From Actinotalea lenta (GTDB lineage Bacteria > Actinomycetota > Actinomycetes > Actinomycetales > Cellulomonadaceae), in assembly GCF_030586465.1 (NCBI RefSeq), contig NZ_JAUQYP010000001.1, forward strand, positions 1,936,708-2,000,707: a stretch of 64,000 nucleotides of DNA. The letters run 5' to 3'. Made by a program: the position numbers and the translations under genes. Shown piece after piece: positions 14,466-24,005 of this stretch. The notes beneath the pieces were generated by a model. The model saw nothing but the letters and a program-made list of their open reading frames with translations. It made no database searches and was not told where the DNA came from. The first letter of the stretch is position 1, and every line of letters begins with the position of its first letter.

Positions 14466-16097
14466 ATGACGAACACCTCGACGACGTACGCCCCTGACGG
14501 CGACGGGTCCTTCATTTCCGCGGCCTCCACCACGCCGTCCGGCACCTCCACGTCCGGCACCGCCGCGGATGCCCCGTCCGCGCAGCCCGGCCCGGATCGG
14601 CGCACCTATCTGGTGCGCACGCTCGGGTGCCAGATGAACGTGCACGACTCCGAGCACATGGCCGGGCTCCTCGAGGCGGCCGGTCTGGTGGCAGCCGACG
14701 CTGAGGACGCCGCGGCATGGGCAGCCGACGTCGTCGTGCTCAACACGTGCGCCGTGCGCGAGAACGCCTCGACCAGGCTGTACGGCAACCTCGGTCAGCT
14801 CGCCGCGCTCAAGGCCGACCGACCCGGGATGCAGATCGCCGTCGGCGGCTGCCTCGCCCAGAAGGATCGGGGCGAGATCCTGCGGCGTGCTCCGTGGGTC
14901 GACGTGGTGTTCGGCACCCACAACATCGACGTGCTGCCCCGGCTGCTGCAACGGGCCCGCCACAACGAGCGGGCCCAGATCGAGATCGCCGAGTCGCTCC
15001 AGGTCTTCCCCTCCACGCTGCCCACCCGGCGGGAGTCGGTGTACGCCGGCTGGGTGTCGATCAGCGTCGGCTGCAACAACACGTGCACGTTCTGCATCGT
15101 GCCGTCGCTGCGGGGCAAGGAACGCGACCGGCGGCCGGGGGAGATTCTTGCCGAGGTCGAGGCCCTCGTGGCGACCGGGGCGGTCGAGGTGACGCTGCTC
15201 GGGCAGAACGTCAACACCTACGGGGTCGCGTTCGGTGACCGCACGGCCTTCGCCGACCTGCTGCGCACCGTCGGTGCGGTGCCCGGCATCGAGCGCGTGC
15301 GGTTCACGTCCCCCCACCCTGCCGCGTTCACCGACGACGTGATCGCGGCGATGGCCGAGACCCCCACGGTGATGCCGTCGCTGCACATGCCCCTGCAGTC
15401 CGGCTCCGACCGGGTGCTGCGCGCGATGCGCCGCTCCTACCGCTCGGCGCGGTTCCTGGGCATCCTCGACCGGGTGCGTGAGGCGATCCCGAACGCCGCG
15501 ATCAGCACCGACGTCATCGTCGGGTTCCCTGGTGAGACCGAGGAGGACTTCGAGCAGACCCTTCGGGTGGTCGAACAGGCCAGGTTCTCCTCCGCCTTCA
15601 CGTTCCAGTACTCGCCGCGGCCCGGGACGCCGGCCGCGGACCTGCCCGACCAGCTGCCCAAGGAGGTGGTCCAGGAGCGCTACGACCGGCTGCTGGCTCT
15701 CCAGGAGCGCATCTCCGCCCAGGAGAACGCCGCGCAGGTCGGCCGGACGGTCGAGGTGCTCGTCGCCGAGGGCGAGGGGCGCAAGGACACGGCGACGCAC
15801 CGCATCAGTGGCCGGGCGCAGGACAACCGCCTGGTCCACCTCGCGCTGCCCGCCGAGCTCGCGGGCTCTGAGCCCGGGGCGCCGGGCGTGCCCCGACCGG
15901 GCGACGTGGTGACGGTCCGGGTCACGCACGGCGCGCCGCACCACCTGGTCGCCGACTCCGCGTTGGACGGCGGCCCGTTCGAGGTCCGCCGAACCCGGTC
16001 CGGTGACGCGTGGCAGGCGGCCCGCGACGAAGCGCACGAGCATGCGACCACGGTGACCGAGGGCCCCGTCCCGCTCGGCATGCCGGCGCGCCGCTGA
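14466..16097 (+). CDS. miaB: tRNA-2-methylthio-N6-dimethylallyladenosine synthase
   Basis: This 543-residue radical SAM methylthiotransferase converts i6A37 to ms2i6A37 in tRNAs reading UNN codons. The auxiliary Fe-S cluster cysteines are C55, C95 and C129, and the radical SAM cluster is C203, C207 and C210 in [10 protein letters not shown]-terminal TRAM domain follows (about residues 415-485). The first 44 residues are Ser/Thr/Pro-rich and not conserved; a later start is possible. The MiaA partner, which supplies the isopentenyl group, is encoded 1.6 kb downstream at 17733. A TACCCT -10-like hexamer lies 8 nt before the ATG. Confidence 0.95.
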   Translation: MTNTSTTYAPDGDGSFISAASTTPSGTSTSGTAADAPSAQPGPDRRTYLVRTLGCQMNVHDSEHMAGLLEAAGLVAADAEDAAAWAADVVVLNTCAVRENASTRLYGNLGQLAALKADRPGMQIAVGGCLAQKDRGEILRRAPWVDVVFGTHNIDVLPRLLQRARHNERAQIEIAESLQVFPSTLPTRRESVYAGWVSISVGCNNTCTFCIVPSLRGKERDRRPGEILAEVEALVATGAVEVTLLGQNVNTYGVAFGDRTAFADLLRTVGAVPGIERVRFTSPHPAAFTDDVIAAMAETPTVMPSLHMPLQSGSDRVLRAMRRSYRSARFLGILDRVREAIPNAAISTDVIVGFPGETEEDFEQTLRVVEQARFSSAFTFQYSPRPGTPAADLPDQLPKEVVQERYDRLLALQERISAQENAAQVGRTVEVLVAEGEGRKDTATHRISGRAQDNRLVHLALPAELAGSEPGAPGVPRPGDVVTVRVTHGAPHHLVADSALDGGPFEVRRTRSGDAWQAARDEAHEHATTVTEGPVPLGMPARR

Positions 16098-16109
16098 GCC
16101 GGTCAGGAC

Positions 16110-16550
16110 TCAGCCCGGCTGTGCCGGGGCCGTGGCACGGAACAGCTGGATGCTGGTCGCCAGGCCGCAGTCCAGCAGCAGCGCCAGCTGGGCATCGGTG
16201 ACACCGTGCTCGAGGTCGACCGACATCTCCCCGTACAGGGCCAGCCCGTCGTCCTCCTCGCGCAGGTAGGCCTTGGGCCAGATCCGGTCCCGGTTCCAGT
16301 CGTTGACTGCCAGGAGCGCCGCGGAGCGCCGCTCCACCGGCAGCACGTGCTCGGCCCGCCCTCGCACCTGGAGCACCTCGTCCCGCTCGCCGAGCAGGAT
16401 GAACCAGAACCGGTGCCCGTTCCACACGCCCGTGACGTCCCCGTCCTCGTCGGCCCGGGTGTGGTAGCCCTCAGCCTGCAGGTAGGCGGCGATCCGCTCG
16501 CGCGTGACCGGGGTCGGTCGCTCGGGCCGGGCCGGCGGCGCGGCGCTCAT
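16110..16550 (-). CDS. YbjN domain protein (second of a tandem pair)
   Basis: This 146-residue cytoplasmic protein has a YbjN domain, a T3SS-chaperone-like fold of unknown function. It shares with its upstream neighbour the blocks YLQAEGY, WPKAYLR, DDG and GVTDAQLALLLDCGLA. The ATG at 16550 overlaps the stop of that neighbour (ATGA), so the two are translationally coupled. The first 20 residues are Pro/Ala-rich. It converges on miaB with only 12 nt between the stops. In actinobacteria such pairs are often found near miaAB; a direct functional link is not established. Confidence 0.78.
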   Translation of the reverse strand: MSAAPPARPERPTPVTRERIAAYLQAEGYHTRADEDGDVTGVWNGHRFWFILLGERDEVLQVRGRAEHVLPVERRSAALLAVNDWNRDRIWPKAYLREEDDGLALYGEMSVDLEHGVTDAQLALLLDCGLATSIQLFRATAPAQPG

Positions 16551-17026
16551 GACGCCTGCCCCGCAGGGTCGGGGTAGCGCAGGTCGAGCTCGTCGAAGAA
16601 CGCGCCGGAGGACGCGAGGCCACACTCGATGAGCTGACCGAGCTGCTCGTCGGTCACCCCGGCGCCCAGCTCCGTGGCGACCTCGCAGATCGCGTGCACG
16701 GAGCCGTCGTCGCGGACCCGCAGATACGCCTTGGGCCAGACCTTCTCAGCGTTCCATGTGTTGCAGATCTCGAGCACCTCGGTGAGCCGCTCGATGCTGA
16801 AGGAACGGTTCCACTGCCCGCGGATCTGCAGGATCTCCTGGTCCTCGCCGAGCGCGAAGAGGTAGTAGAGCCGCCCGCGCCACAGGCCCCCGGTGTCTCC
16901 GTCCCGGTCCACGAACCACGCGTAGCCCCGCCCGTCCATCCAGGCGCGGATGCGCTCAGCACTGAGCGGCGGGGTCGCCGTCGCGTCCGGCGGCGGCTCC
17001 CGCCGCGCCTTCGTGAACCAGCCCAT
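16547..17026 (-). CDS. YbjN domain protein (first of a tandem pair)
   Basis: This 159-residue protein has the same YbjN-type domain as the gene that follows it. Aligned blocks include RIRAWMDGRGYAWFVDRDGD, NRSFSIERLTEVLEICNTWN, VWPKAYLRVRDDG and GVTDEQLGQLIECGLASS. There is no signal peptide or membrane helix, and function is unknown. The divergence of the two copies (identity mostly in the WPKAYLR and GVTD blocks) points to an old duplication and perhaps a heteromer. A TACCCT hexamer lies 8 nt before the ATG on the minus strand. It is divergent from the LigB-like gene. Confidence 0.8.
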   Translation of the reverse strand: MGWFTKARREPPPDATATPPLSAERIRAWMDGRGYAWFVDRDGDTGGLWRGRLYYLFALGEDQEILQIRGQWNRSFSIERLTEVLEICNTWNAEKVWPKAYLRVRDDGSVHAICEVATELGAGVTDEQLGQLIECGLASSGAFFDELDLRYPDPAGQAS

Positions 17027-17073
17027 CGTCGACCAGGGTAGCGCCGCGCGCGGTGGTGGTCGTCCGTGCGGGC

Positions 17074-17079
17074 TACCGT
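17074..17079 (+). promoter_or_regulatory. -10 element (TACCGT), leaderless promoter of the LigB-like/miaA/dapF genes
   Basis: TACCGT followed by 6 nt and the GTG at 17086 supports that GTG as the start of the LigB-like gene. Confidence 0.45.
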
Positions 17080-17085
17080 CTACCC

Positions 17086-17736
17086 GTGCTCGTCGCCGCA
17101 GCCCTGCTCCCGCCCACGGCCCTGCTCGTGCCGGGGGTGGCAGGGCGCGCCGACCCGCTGGCCGCCGAGCGCTCGGCCGCCCTGGCGGCCACGGCCTGCG
17201 TGCTCGCGGCGGCGCCGGACGCCCTCGTGGTCGTCGTCCCGGGGACGCTGCGTGCTGAGGGCCGGCTGCGGCCCGTGTTCACCGCAGCGGGCGTTCCCGA
17301 CGTGCGGCCCCACACGGCCGGGGATGTCGACGACGTGCCCGCCGCGGTCGGCCTGTGGCTGGCGCTCGAGGCCGGGTGGGCGGGGTCCGTGCGGGCCCTC
17401 GGCGCCGTCGACCCCGGGGCGGTCGCCGCAGAGCTGGGGGGCCCCGAACGGGTGGGGGCGCTGCTGGTGGGGGGCGGCAGCGTCCGCCGCGGACCGGATG
17501 CGCCACTACCCGAGGACGCGCGGGCAGAGTCCGCCGACGACGCCCTGGTCCGGTGGGTACGCTCCCTGGACCCGTCGCAGGCCCCGGACCGGTCGCTCGC
17601 CGCCGAGCTCGGCATGAGCGCCGTCGAGCCGGTCGCGGCCCTCGCCGCGCTCGGTGCGCCGCTGCGGTGCACCGCGGTCGCCGCGACGCTGCCCCTGGGC
17701 GCCACGTACGTCGTCGCGACCTGGGAGGCGGCGTGA
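17086..17736 (+). CDS. LigB-like (class III extradiol dioxygenase subunit B fold) protein
   Basis: This 216-residue protein belongs to the LigB-fold family that sits upstream of miaA in many actinobacteria. It begins [16 protein letters not shown], matching the family start, and contains the VVVVPGTLR and [18 protein letters not shown] blocks. I do not see the clear pair of metal-binding histidines of true extradiol dioxygenases; His is almost absent, so enzymatic ring cleavage is unlikely. The GTG at 17086 was chosen over an upstream GTG at 17053 because the family motif starts there and a TACCGT element lies 6 nt before it. The stop overlaps miaA (GTGA). Function is unknown. Confidence 0.7.
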   Translation: MLVAAALLPPTALLVPGVAGRADPLAAERSAALAATACVLAAAPDALVVVVPGTLRAEGRLRPVFTAAGVPDVRPHTAGDVDDVPAAVGLWLALEAGWAGSVRALGAVDPGAVAAELGGPERVGALLVGGGSVRRGPDAPLPEDARAESADDALVRWVRSLDPSQAPDRSLAAELGMSAVEPVAALAALGAPLRCTAVAATLPLGATYVVATWEAA

Positions 17737-18671
17737 GGGTCGCCGTCGTGGGTCCCACGGCCACGGGCAAGTCGGACCTCGGCCTGGACCTCGCCCGTGC
17801 CCTGCGCGGCGAGGTGATCAACGCCGACGCGATGCAGCTGTACCGGGGCATGGACGTCGGGACCGCGAAGCTCGGGCCCGCGGAGCGCCGCGGGATCGCG
17901 CACCACCAGCTCGACGTGCTGGACGTCGGCGAGGAGGCGTCCGTCGCGGCCTACCAGCGGCACGCGCGGGTCGACGCTCAGCGGATCGAGGCGCGAGGCC
18001 GCCGGGCGGTGGTCGTCGGAGGGTCGGGGCTGTACGTGCGGGCGCTGCTGGACCTCATGGAGCTGGCGCCCACCGACCCCGAGGTGCGCGCCCGGCTCGA
18101 GGCACGCGCACGCGAGGAGGGGCCGGGGGTCCTGCACGACGAGCTCACCCGGCGCGACCCGGGCGCGGCGGCGGCGATCGGGGCGACCAACGCCAGGCGG
18201 CTGGTTCGTGCACTGGAGGTCCTCGAGCTCACCGGGCACCCGCCACGCCCTGCGCTGCCCGAGCCGGAGTACCTCGTGCCCGCGCTCCAGATCGGCCTGG
18301 ACTGCCGCCGCGGGGTGCTCGACGCGCGGATCGAGGCCCGCGTCGAACGGATGTGGTCGGCCGGTCTGGTCGACGAGGTGCGGGCGCTGGCCGGCCGGAT
18401 GGGGCGCACGGCAGGGCGCGCCGTGGGTTACGCGCAGGTCCTCGCCCTCCTGCGCGGTGAGGTCGACGAACGGGGGGCCAGGGAGTCCACCGTCGTCGCG
18501 ACCAGGCGTCTCGCGCGCCGCCAGATGAGCTGGTTCGGTCGCGACCCGCGCGTGCACTGGCTCGACGCGACGGACCCGGACCTCGTGGCCCGAGCACTGG
18601 AGCTCGTGGCGGCCGCTGACGCGGGACGGCTGCCCGAGCCGCGCGCCGGGCGCCGTACGCTCGGGTCATGA
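17733..18671 (+). CDS. miaA: tRNA dimethylallyltransferase
   Basis: This 312-residue enzyme transfers dimethylallyl from DMAPP to A37 of tRNAs reading UNN codons, producing the substrate of MiaB. The P-loop is GPTATGKS (7-14), and the conserved segments [26 protein letters not shown] and [12 protein letters not shown] are present, as are the later GRAVGYAQ and ARRQMSWF motifs. The GTG overlaps the LigB-like stop by 4 nt and the stop overlaps the dapF ATG, giving a three-gene operon. The length of 312 is normal for the family. Confidence 0.95.
   Translation: MRVAVVGPTATGKSDLGLDLARALRGEVINADAMQLYRGMDVGTAKLGPAERRGIAHHQLDVLDVGEEASVAAYQRHARVDAQRIEARGRRAVVVGGSGLYVRALLDLMELAPTDPEVRARLEARAREEGPGVLHDELTRRDPGAAAAIGATNARRLVRALEVLELTGHPPRPALPEPEYLVPALQIGLDCRRGVLDARIEARVERMWSAGLVDEVRALAGRMGRTAGRAVGYAQVLALLRGEVDERGARESTVVATRRLARRQMSWFGRDPRVHWLDATDPDLVARALELVAAADAGRLPEPRAGRRTLGS
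18656..18661 (+). promoter_or_regulatory. -10-like element (TACGCT) at the end of miaA, upstream of dapF
   Basis: TACGCT plus 6 nt precedes the dapF ATG, suggesting an internal leaderless promoter in addition to read-through from miaA. Confidence 0.35.
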
Positions 18672-19588
18672 CCGCTCCGCTCGCCGTGACCAAGGGTCAC
18701 GGCACGCAGAACGACTTCGTGCTGCTCGACGACCGCGACGGCGTGATGGACCTCGACGCGGACCTGGTTCGAGCGCTCACCGACCGGCGGGCCGGGATCG
18801 GTGCCGACGGCGTGCTGCGGCTCGTGGGCAGCGGCCGCCTGGAGGCCGGCGCCGCGGCGCTCGCCGAGGACCCGGCCGCGACCTGGTTCATGGACTACCG
18901 CAACGCGGACGGCTCCGTTGCGGAGATGTGTGGCAACGGGGTGCGCGTGCTCGCGGCGTTCGCGGAACGGCTGGGCGTGTGGGACGGCACGGGTGAGCTC
19001 ATCCTGGGCACGCGTGCCGGGGTGCGCAGGGTCCGCAGGGTCACCGGACCGCCGGCCGCGGCCACCTGGTACGCCGTGGACATGGGCGTGTGGTCGTTGC
19101 CCCGGGCGGACCGGGCCGTCGCGGACGGCGCGGATGCCGAGGTCACCGTGCCGGGCCTGGCCGTGCCGCGGCCCGGGCTGAGTGTGGACGTGGGCAACCC
19201 GCACACCGTTCTCGCGCTGCCAGGGGTGGACGAGCTGGACGCAGCCGACCTGACCACCGCACCGCGGGTGCTCCCCGTCCCGCCCGCCGGCACCAACGTG
19301 GAGCTCGTGGTCCCCCTGGGGGAGCGCCGCACGGACGACGGCGTCGTGGGGGCGGTGCGCATGCGGGTGCACGAACGTGGTGTCGGGGAGACGCGGTCCT
19401 GCGGGACCGGGGCGTGCGCGGCGGCGCTCGCGGTGCGGACCTGGGCCGGCGCAGGTGCGCCCGACGTCTGGCAGGTGGAGGTGCCGGGCGGCGTGGTGCG
19501 CGTCACGGTGTCCGGGGACCGCGTCGAGCTCGCGGGCCCCGCAGTCCTGGTCGCGGACGCCGTCGTGGACCTGGAGGCTCTGCGCTGA
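18668..19588 (+). CDS. dapF: Diaminopimelate epimerase
   Basis: This 306-residue enzyme interconverts LL- and meso-diaminopimelate, the last shared step before lysine; meso-DAP is also a wall residue in many bacteria. The two active-site cysteines are Cys88 in EMCGNGVR and the Cys in [10 protein letters not shown] (about residue 243). The start [12 protein letters not shown] is typical, with N in the substrate-binding GTQNDF motif. The ATG overlaps the miaA stop. It converges on the methyltransferase gene with only 4 nt between stops. If the host is a Cellulomonas with ornithine in its wall (inference), DapF would serve lysine synthesis. Confidence 0.95.
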   Translation: MTAPLAVTKGHGTQNDFVLLDDRDGVMDLDADLVRALTDRRAGIGADGVLRLVGSGRLEAGAAALAEDPAATWFMDYRNADGSVAEMCGNGVRVLAAFAERLGVWDGTGELILGTRAGVRRVRRVTGPPAAATWYAVDMGVWSLPRADRAVADGADAEVTVPGLAVPRPGLSVDVGNPHTVLALPGVDELDAADLTTAPRVLPVPPAGTNVELVVPLGERRTDDGVVGAVRMRVHERGVGETRSCGTGACAAALAVRTWAGAGAPDVWQVEVPGGVVRVTVSGDRVELAGPAVLVADAVVDLEALR

Positions 19589-19592
19589 GCGC

Positions 19593-20192
19593 TCACCTCC
19601 GGGGTTCGACGCGGAGCACCCGGTACCCCTTGGCGCTGGCTGCCTTCGAGGTCGCGAAGCCCTGCCCCCGCAGCCAGTCCGCGAGCGAGTCCGACCCCAG
19701 GGTGCGCTGCACCACCAGCCACGCCTCACCGTCGGCGTCCAGGCGGTCGAGCCAGCGCGTCAGCATCGCGTGCAGCGCCTCCTTGCCGACCCGGATCGGC
19801 GGGTTGGACCAGATCGCGGCGAACGACACATCGTCCGGGACGTCGTCCGGCTCGACCACGTGCAGGTTCGCCAGGCCCAGGCCGTCGGCCGTGCGTCGGA
19901 GCAGGTCGAGCGCACGTCGGTTGACGTCCACCGCCCAGACGGTGGCCCCGGGAGAGTCCAACGCCAGGGTGAGCGCGATCGGGCCCCACCCGCACCCGAG
20001 GTCGAGCAGGTGCCCGGTGGCCGGCGGCGTCGGCACACCGCGCAGCAGCACGCGGGTGCCGAGGTCCAGCCGTCCCGCGGAGAAGACGCCGGGAGCGGTG
20101 TGCACGACGACGGGGCGACCGGCGAGCTCGACGGTCAGCGTGCTGCGCTCGTCGGCCGACGCGGGTTCGGCGGTGAAGTAGTGCTCGACCAC
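19593..20192 (-). CDS. RsmC-like class I SAM-dependent methyltransferase
   Basis: This 199-residue protein has the SAM motif LLDLGCGWGPIAL (about residues 81-93), a second acidic motif AVDVNRRAL and the catalytic-type motif SNPPIRVGK. The NPP tripeptide is typical of N2-guanine or N6-adenine methyltransferases such as RsmC and RlmG. It corresponds to the C-terminal catalytic half of E. coli RsmC, the common size in actinobacteria. The likely substrate is rRNA guanine, but the position cannot be assigned. A TAGGGT element 6 nt before the GTG at 20192 supports the start. Confidence 0.78.
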   Translation of the reverse strand: MVEHYFTAEPASADERSTLTVELAGRPVVVHTAPGVFSAGRLDLGTRVLLRGVPTPPATGHLLDLGCGWGPIALTLALDSPGATVWAVDVNRRALDLLRRTADGLGLANLHVVEPDDVPDDVSFAAIWSNPPIRVGKEALHAMLTRWLDRLDADGEAWLVVQRTLGSDSLADWLRGQGFATSKAASAKGYRVLRVEPRR

Positions 20193-20198
20193 CCGCGC

Positions 20199-20204
20199 AC
20201 CCTA
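20199..20204 (-). promoter_or_regulatory. -10 element (TAGGGT) of the RsmC-like gene
   Basis: On the minus strand TAGGGT is followed by 6 nt and the GTG start, implying a leaderless transcript. Confidence 0.45.
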
Positions 20205-20368
20205 CCGAGGGGGTCGCTCGGTGCGGGCTGACCGAGCCACCGGGCCGCTCCGACCGGCCGGATCGACGATGGGCGGCCAGGGCGCCAGCGGTCGCCGCTG
20301 CGCCCGTGGTGAAATCACTCGCTGCGCCGGCATCGAGGTGCCAGGCTTGACCACGACGAAAGGTGCGC

Positions 20369-21883
20369 ATGACTCCCACTTCCTCCGAGCACGGTGCGTC
20401 GCGGGCTCCCCGCGACCCCGCGGACCTCGCCGACGACGTCGTGGCGCGGGTGCTGGCCAGGGCCGGGCGGAACACCGTCGACGAGACCCTGACGGACGCC
20501 GACGGTGAGCAGCTCGACCGCGCCGAGCGTGCAGCGCTGCGACGGGTCGCGGGGCTGTCGACGGAGCTCGCGGACGTCACCGAGGTCGAGTACCGGCAGC
20601 TGCGCCTGGAGCGCGTCGTGCTCGTCGGCCTGCAGACGGGCGGCGACCCTGCCGAGGCTGAGGTCTCGCTGCGCGAGCTCGCGGCGCTCGCCGAGACGGC
20701 CGGCTCGGAGGTGCTCGACGGCCTGCTGCAGCGCCGTGCCCACCCGGACGCCGGCACCTACCTGGGTTCGGGCAAGGCCGCCGAGCTGGCGGACCTCGTG
20801 GCGGACACCGGTGCGGACACCGTGATCGTGGACGGGGACCTCACGCCGTCCCAGCGTCGTGCGCTCGAGGACGTCGTGAAGGTGAAGGTGGTCGACCGGA
20901 CCGCGCTGATCCTGGACATCTTCGCCCAGCACGCCAAGTCCAGGGAGGGCAAGGCACAGGTCGAGCTGGCCCAGCTGGAGTACCTGCTCCCGCGGCTGCG
21001 CGGCTGGGGTGACTCGATGTCGCGGCAGGCCGGTGGTCGGGTCGCCGGTGGTGCGGGCATCGGGTCCCGTGGTCCCGGCGAGACGAAGATCGAGCTGGAC
21101 CGCCGCCGGATCCGGACCCGGATGGCCAGGTTGCGGCGCGAGATCGCCCAGATGGGCCCGGCGCGCGCGACCCGACGGTCCGGCCGGCAGCGCCACCACG
21201 TTCCCGCCGTGGCCATCGCCGGCTACACCAACGCCGGCAAGTCGAGCCTGCTGAACCGGCTGACCGGCGCCGGCGTCCTGGTCGAGAACGCGCTGTTCGC
21301 GACCCTGGACCCGACCGTGCGGCGTACCCAGACCCCCGACGGGCGGACGTACACCCTCAGCGACACCGTGGGCTTCGTCCGGTCGCTGCCGACCCAGCTG
21401 GTCGAGGCATTCCGGTCCACGCTCGAGGAGGTCGGCGAGGCGGACGTGCTGCTCCACGTGGTCGACGCCTCTCACCCGGACCCCGAGGGCCAGATCGCCG
21501 CCGTGCGCGGCGTGCTCGGCGAGATCGAGGGCATCGAGCACGTGCACGAGATCGTGGTGCTCAACAAGTCCGACGCTGCCGATCCGGACGCGCTCGCGCG
21601 CATGGTGCGGCGTGAGCCGGGTGCCGTGGTCGTCTCGGCCCGTACGGGTGCGGGGCTGACCGAGCTCCGCGAGCGCATCGCCGAGGCCCTGCCCCGGCCG
21701 CAGGTGGACGTGGCCGTCGTGGTGCCGTACACACGGGGCGACCTGGTCAGCCGTGCGCACGACGAGGGCGAGGTCAGTGTCGAGCACACCGCCGACGGCA
21801 CCCTGGTCCGCGGACGCGTCGCGCCGGACCTCGCCGCCGCTCTGCACAGCGCGGCGGACCGCGCCCCGAGTCGCGGCGCCTGA
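20369..21883 (+). CDS. hflX: GTPase HflX
   Basis: This 504-residue GTPase binds the 50S subunit and splits stalled or hibernating ribosomes. The HflX N-terminal domain contains HPDAGTYLGSGKAAELADLV and the glycine-rich GGRVAGGAGIGSRGPGETK, followed by the G domain with P-loop GYTNAGKS (285-292), TVGFVRSLP (G3) and NKSD (G4). The first 60 residues are a non-conserved acidic extension common in actinobacteria. The ATG at 20369 has GAAAGG at a good distance; a GTG at 20363 is too close to it. The dinG-type gene follows after 17 nt. Confidence 0.94.
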   Translation: MTPTSSEHGASRAPRDPADLADDVVARVLARAGRNTVDETLTDADGEQLDRAERAALRRVAGLSTELADVTEVEYRQLRLERVVLVGLQTGGDPAEAEVSLRELAALAETAGSEVLDGLLQRRAHPDAGTYLGSGKAAELADLVADTGADTVIVDGDLTPSQRRALEDVVKVKVVDRTALILDIFAQHAKSREGKAQVELAQLEYLLPRLRGWGDSMSRQAGGRVAGGAGIGSRGPGETKIELDRRRIRTRMARLRREIAQMGPARATRRSGRQRHHVPAVAIAGYTNAGKSSLLNRLTGAGVLVENALFATLDPTVRRTQTPDGRTYTLSDTVGFVRSLPTQLVEAFRSTLEEVGEADVLLHVVDASHPDPEGQIAAVRGVLGEIEGIEHVHEIVVLNKSDAADPDALARMVRREPGAVVVSARTGAGLTELRERIAEALPRPQVDVAVVVPYTRGDLVSRAHDEGEVSVEHTADGTLVRGRVAPDLAAALHSAADRAPSRGA

Positions 21884-21888
21884 GCACC

Positions 21889-21894
21889 TAGGCT
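21889..21894 (+). promoter_or_regulatory. -10 element (TAGGCT), leaderless promoter of the DinG-type helicase
   Basis: TAGGCT is followed by 6 nt and the GTG start at 21901, identical to the pgsA arrangement. Confidence 0.5.
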
Positions 21895-21900
21895 GCCGGG

Positions 21901-23973
21901 GTGGATCCGGCCGAGCTGCTCGACGAGGCGGTGCACGCCCTGGGTGGGGTGCGGCGCGAGGGGCAGCGCAGGATGGCGACCGCGGTCGCGGCTGCGTTCG
22001 AGGCCGGCGAGCACCTGCTGGTCCAGGCCGGTACGGGGACCGGGAAGTCGTTGGCGTACCTGGTGCCGGCGGTGCGGCACGCCGTCCTCGCGGACGAGCG
22101 GGTCGTGGTCTCGACCGCAACCCTGGCGCTGCAGAGGCAGGTCATCACGCGCGACCTCCCCCTGGTCGCGGCCGCGGTCGCCCCTCATCTGCCCCGGGCG
22201 CCGCAGATCGCCCTGCTCAAGGGCTGGCACAACTACGTGTGCCGGCACAAGCTCGAGGGCGGCTACCCGGCGGACGAGCCCGCCGCGCTGTTCGACCTCG
22301 GTGACGTCCCCGGGGCCGCGGACCACCCGCAGGCCCAGGCGTCCGAGCTTGGCCGCCAGGTGGTGGCCGCGCGGGAGTGGGCGCAGGAGACCACGACGGG
22401 GGACCGGGACGACCTCGTCCCGGGCGTGAGCGACCGCGCCTGGCGGCAGGTCTCCCTCACGGCGATGGAGTGCCTCGGGCAACGCTGCCCGCTGATCGAC
22501 GAGTGCTTCCCGGAGGCCGCCCGGCGTCGGGCTCACGAGGCAGACGTGGTGGTCACCAACCACGCCATGCTCGGGATCGCGGCAGCCGGCTCTGCCGGGG
22601 TGCTGCCCGAGCACGACGTCCTCGTGGTCGACGAGGCGCACGAGCTCGCGGACCGGATCACCACGCAGGCCACGGCGGAGATGTCGCCGGCCGTGGTGCT
22701 GCACGCGGCCGGTCTGGCGCGACGGTTCGGCGGAGCGGACGTGGAGGCACTGGAGGGCGCCGGGCAGGCGTTGGCCGTCGAGCTGGGCGCCGTACCCGAG
22801 GGGCGGTTCGCAGGCGGGCTGCCTGCCGGTCTCGGTACGGCGATCGCGACGGTGCGGGACGCTGCGCGCGCGACGCTCACCGCCCTGCGGCCGGCGTCCG
22901 GTCAGGTACCGGACGGTGGCCTGACCATGGCCACGTCGACCGTGACGGTGCTGCACGAGGTCGCCGAGCGGATGCTTGCCGAACCCAGCCCCGACGTCAT
23001 GTGGTGCAGCCGCGACGAGCGGCCCGGCCAGCGGGGTTCCGGCGGCCCGCGGGTGCTCGCCGCGCCCCTCGACGTCGCGGGCCTGGTGCGCGGTGGTCTG
23101 CTGGCCGGGCGCAGCGCCGTGCTCACGTCCGCCACGCTGACCCTCGGTGGCAGCTTCACACCACTGGCGATCGCCGTCGGGCTGTCCGCTCGGGACGAGG
23201 TGCGCGAGCCGGGGTGCGACTCGCGAGGGGCCGGGCCGCCCGGGGCCGCGGAGGACGGACCGGACGGCGGAGCGTCACCCACCGGGCAGCCCTGGCGGGG
23301 CCTCGACGTCGGGAGCCCGTTCGACCACGGGCGCGCGGGCATCCTGTACGTCGCGCGCCACCTGCCGCCGCCGGGTCGGGAGCCGGCCACCGAGGCCCAG
23401 CTCGACGAGATCACCGCGCTCGTCGAGGCGGCCGGTGGGGCCACCCTCGGGCTGTTCTCCTCGCGCCGGGCGGCCGAGACGGCCGCCGTGGCGATGCGTG
23501 AGCGCCTGGACGTCCCGGTGCTGTGCCAGGGCGACGACCAGCTGCCCACGCTCGTGGCGCGCTTCGCGGAGGATGAGTCCACCTGCTTGTTCGGCACGCT
23601 GTCGCTGTGGCAGGGCGTGGACGTGCCCGGCCGTGCGTGTCGCCTGGTGCTCATCGATCGCATCCCGTTCCCGAGGCCGGACGACCCGGTCAGAGCCGCG
23701 CGCACGGAAGCCGTGGAGGCAGCGGGCGGCAACGGGTTCATGGCCGTCTCCGCCACGCACGCGGCGTTGATGCTCGCCCAGGGGGCCGGTCGCCTGCTGC
23801 GGACCGATGCCGACCGCGGCGTCGTCGCAGTCCTCGACCCCCGCCTCGTCACCGCGCGATACGGCGAGTTCCTGGCCCGCTCGCTGCCGCCGTTCTGGCG
23901 CACCACGGACGGCGGCGTGGCGCGTGCCGCTCTGAGCCGGCTCGCCGCGCGGCCTCCGGAGGTCGCCCCCTAG
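21901..23973 (+). CDS. dinG: DinG/YoaA-type iron-sulfur DNA helicase
   Basis: This 690-residue superfamily 2 helicase is of the XPD/DinG type, unwinding D-loops, R-loops and forked DNA 5' to 3' in the family. Walker A is AGTGTGKS (43-50) and the DEAH box is at 244-247. Between them four cysteines (near residues 112, 191, 196 and 202, including MECLGQRCPLIDEC) match the Fe-S cluster. Motif VI is in MLAQGAGRLLRTDADRGVV. A Gly/Pro/Asp-rich insertion near residues 437-460 is not part of the core. There is no exonuclease domain and no LexA box upstream, so despite the name it is not an obvious SOS gene here. Confidence 0.88.
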   Translation: MDPAELLDEAVHALGGVRREGQRRMATAVAAAFEAGEHLLVQAGTGTGKSLAYLVPAVRHAVLADERVVVSTATLALQRQVITRDLPLVAAAVAPHLPRAPQIALLKGWHNYVCRHKLEGGYPADEPAALFDLGDVPGAADHPQAQASELGRQVVAAREWAQETTTGDRDDLVPGVSDRAWRQVSLTAMECLGQRCPLIDECFPEAARRRAHEADVVVTNHAMLGIAAAGSAGVLPEHDVLVVDEAHELADRITTQATAEMSPAVVLHAAGLARRFGGADVEALEGAGQALAVELGAVPEGRFAGGLPAGLGTAIATVRDAARATLTALRPASGQVPDGGLTMATSTVTVLHEVAERMLAEPSPDVMWCSRDERPGQRGSGGPRVLAAPLDVAGLVRGGLLAGRSAVLTSATLTLGGSFTPLAIAVGLSARDEVREPGCDSRGAGPPGAAEDGPDGGASPTGQPWRGLDVGSPFDHGRAGILYVARHLPPPGREPATEAQLDEITALVEAAGGATLGLFSSRRAAETAAVAMRERLDVPVLCQGDDQLPTLVARFAEDESTCLFGTLSLWQGVDVPGRACRLVLIDRIPFPRPDDPVRAARTEAVEAAGGNGFMAVSATHAALMLAQGAGRLLRTDADRGVVAVLDPRLVTARYGEFLARSLPPFWRTTDGGVARAALSRLAARPPEVAP

Positions 23974-23976
23974 GCT
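23971..23976 (+). promoter_or_regulatory. -10 element (TAGGCT) upstream of ldh
   Basis: TAGGCT overlaps the dinG stop and lies 29 nt before the ldh GTG. A GGGGAGG ribosome binding site lies between, so this transcript has a short leader. Confidence 0.4.
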
Positions 23977-24005
23977 GTCGGGCACCTGACGGGGAGGGGT
24001 GTCGC

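Noticed and set aside
14451..16043. 530-codon minus-strand frame opposite miaB
   Set aside because: MiaB has complete Fe-S and radical SAM motifs; the antisense product has no recognisable family or plausible start signal.
21884..21900. LexA control of the DinG-type helicase
   Set aside because: No CGAAC-N4-GTTCG element lies near its start; only a TAGGCT hexamer is present.
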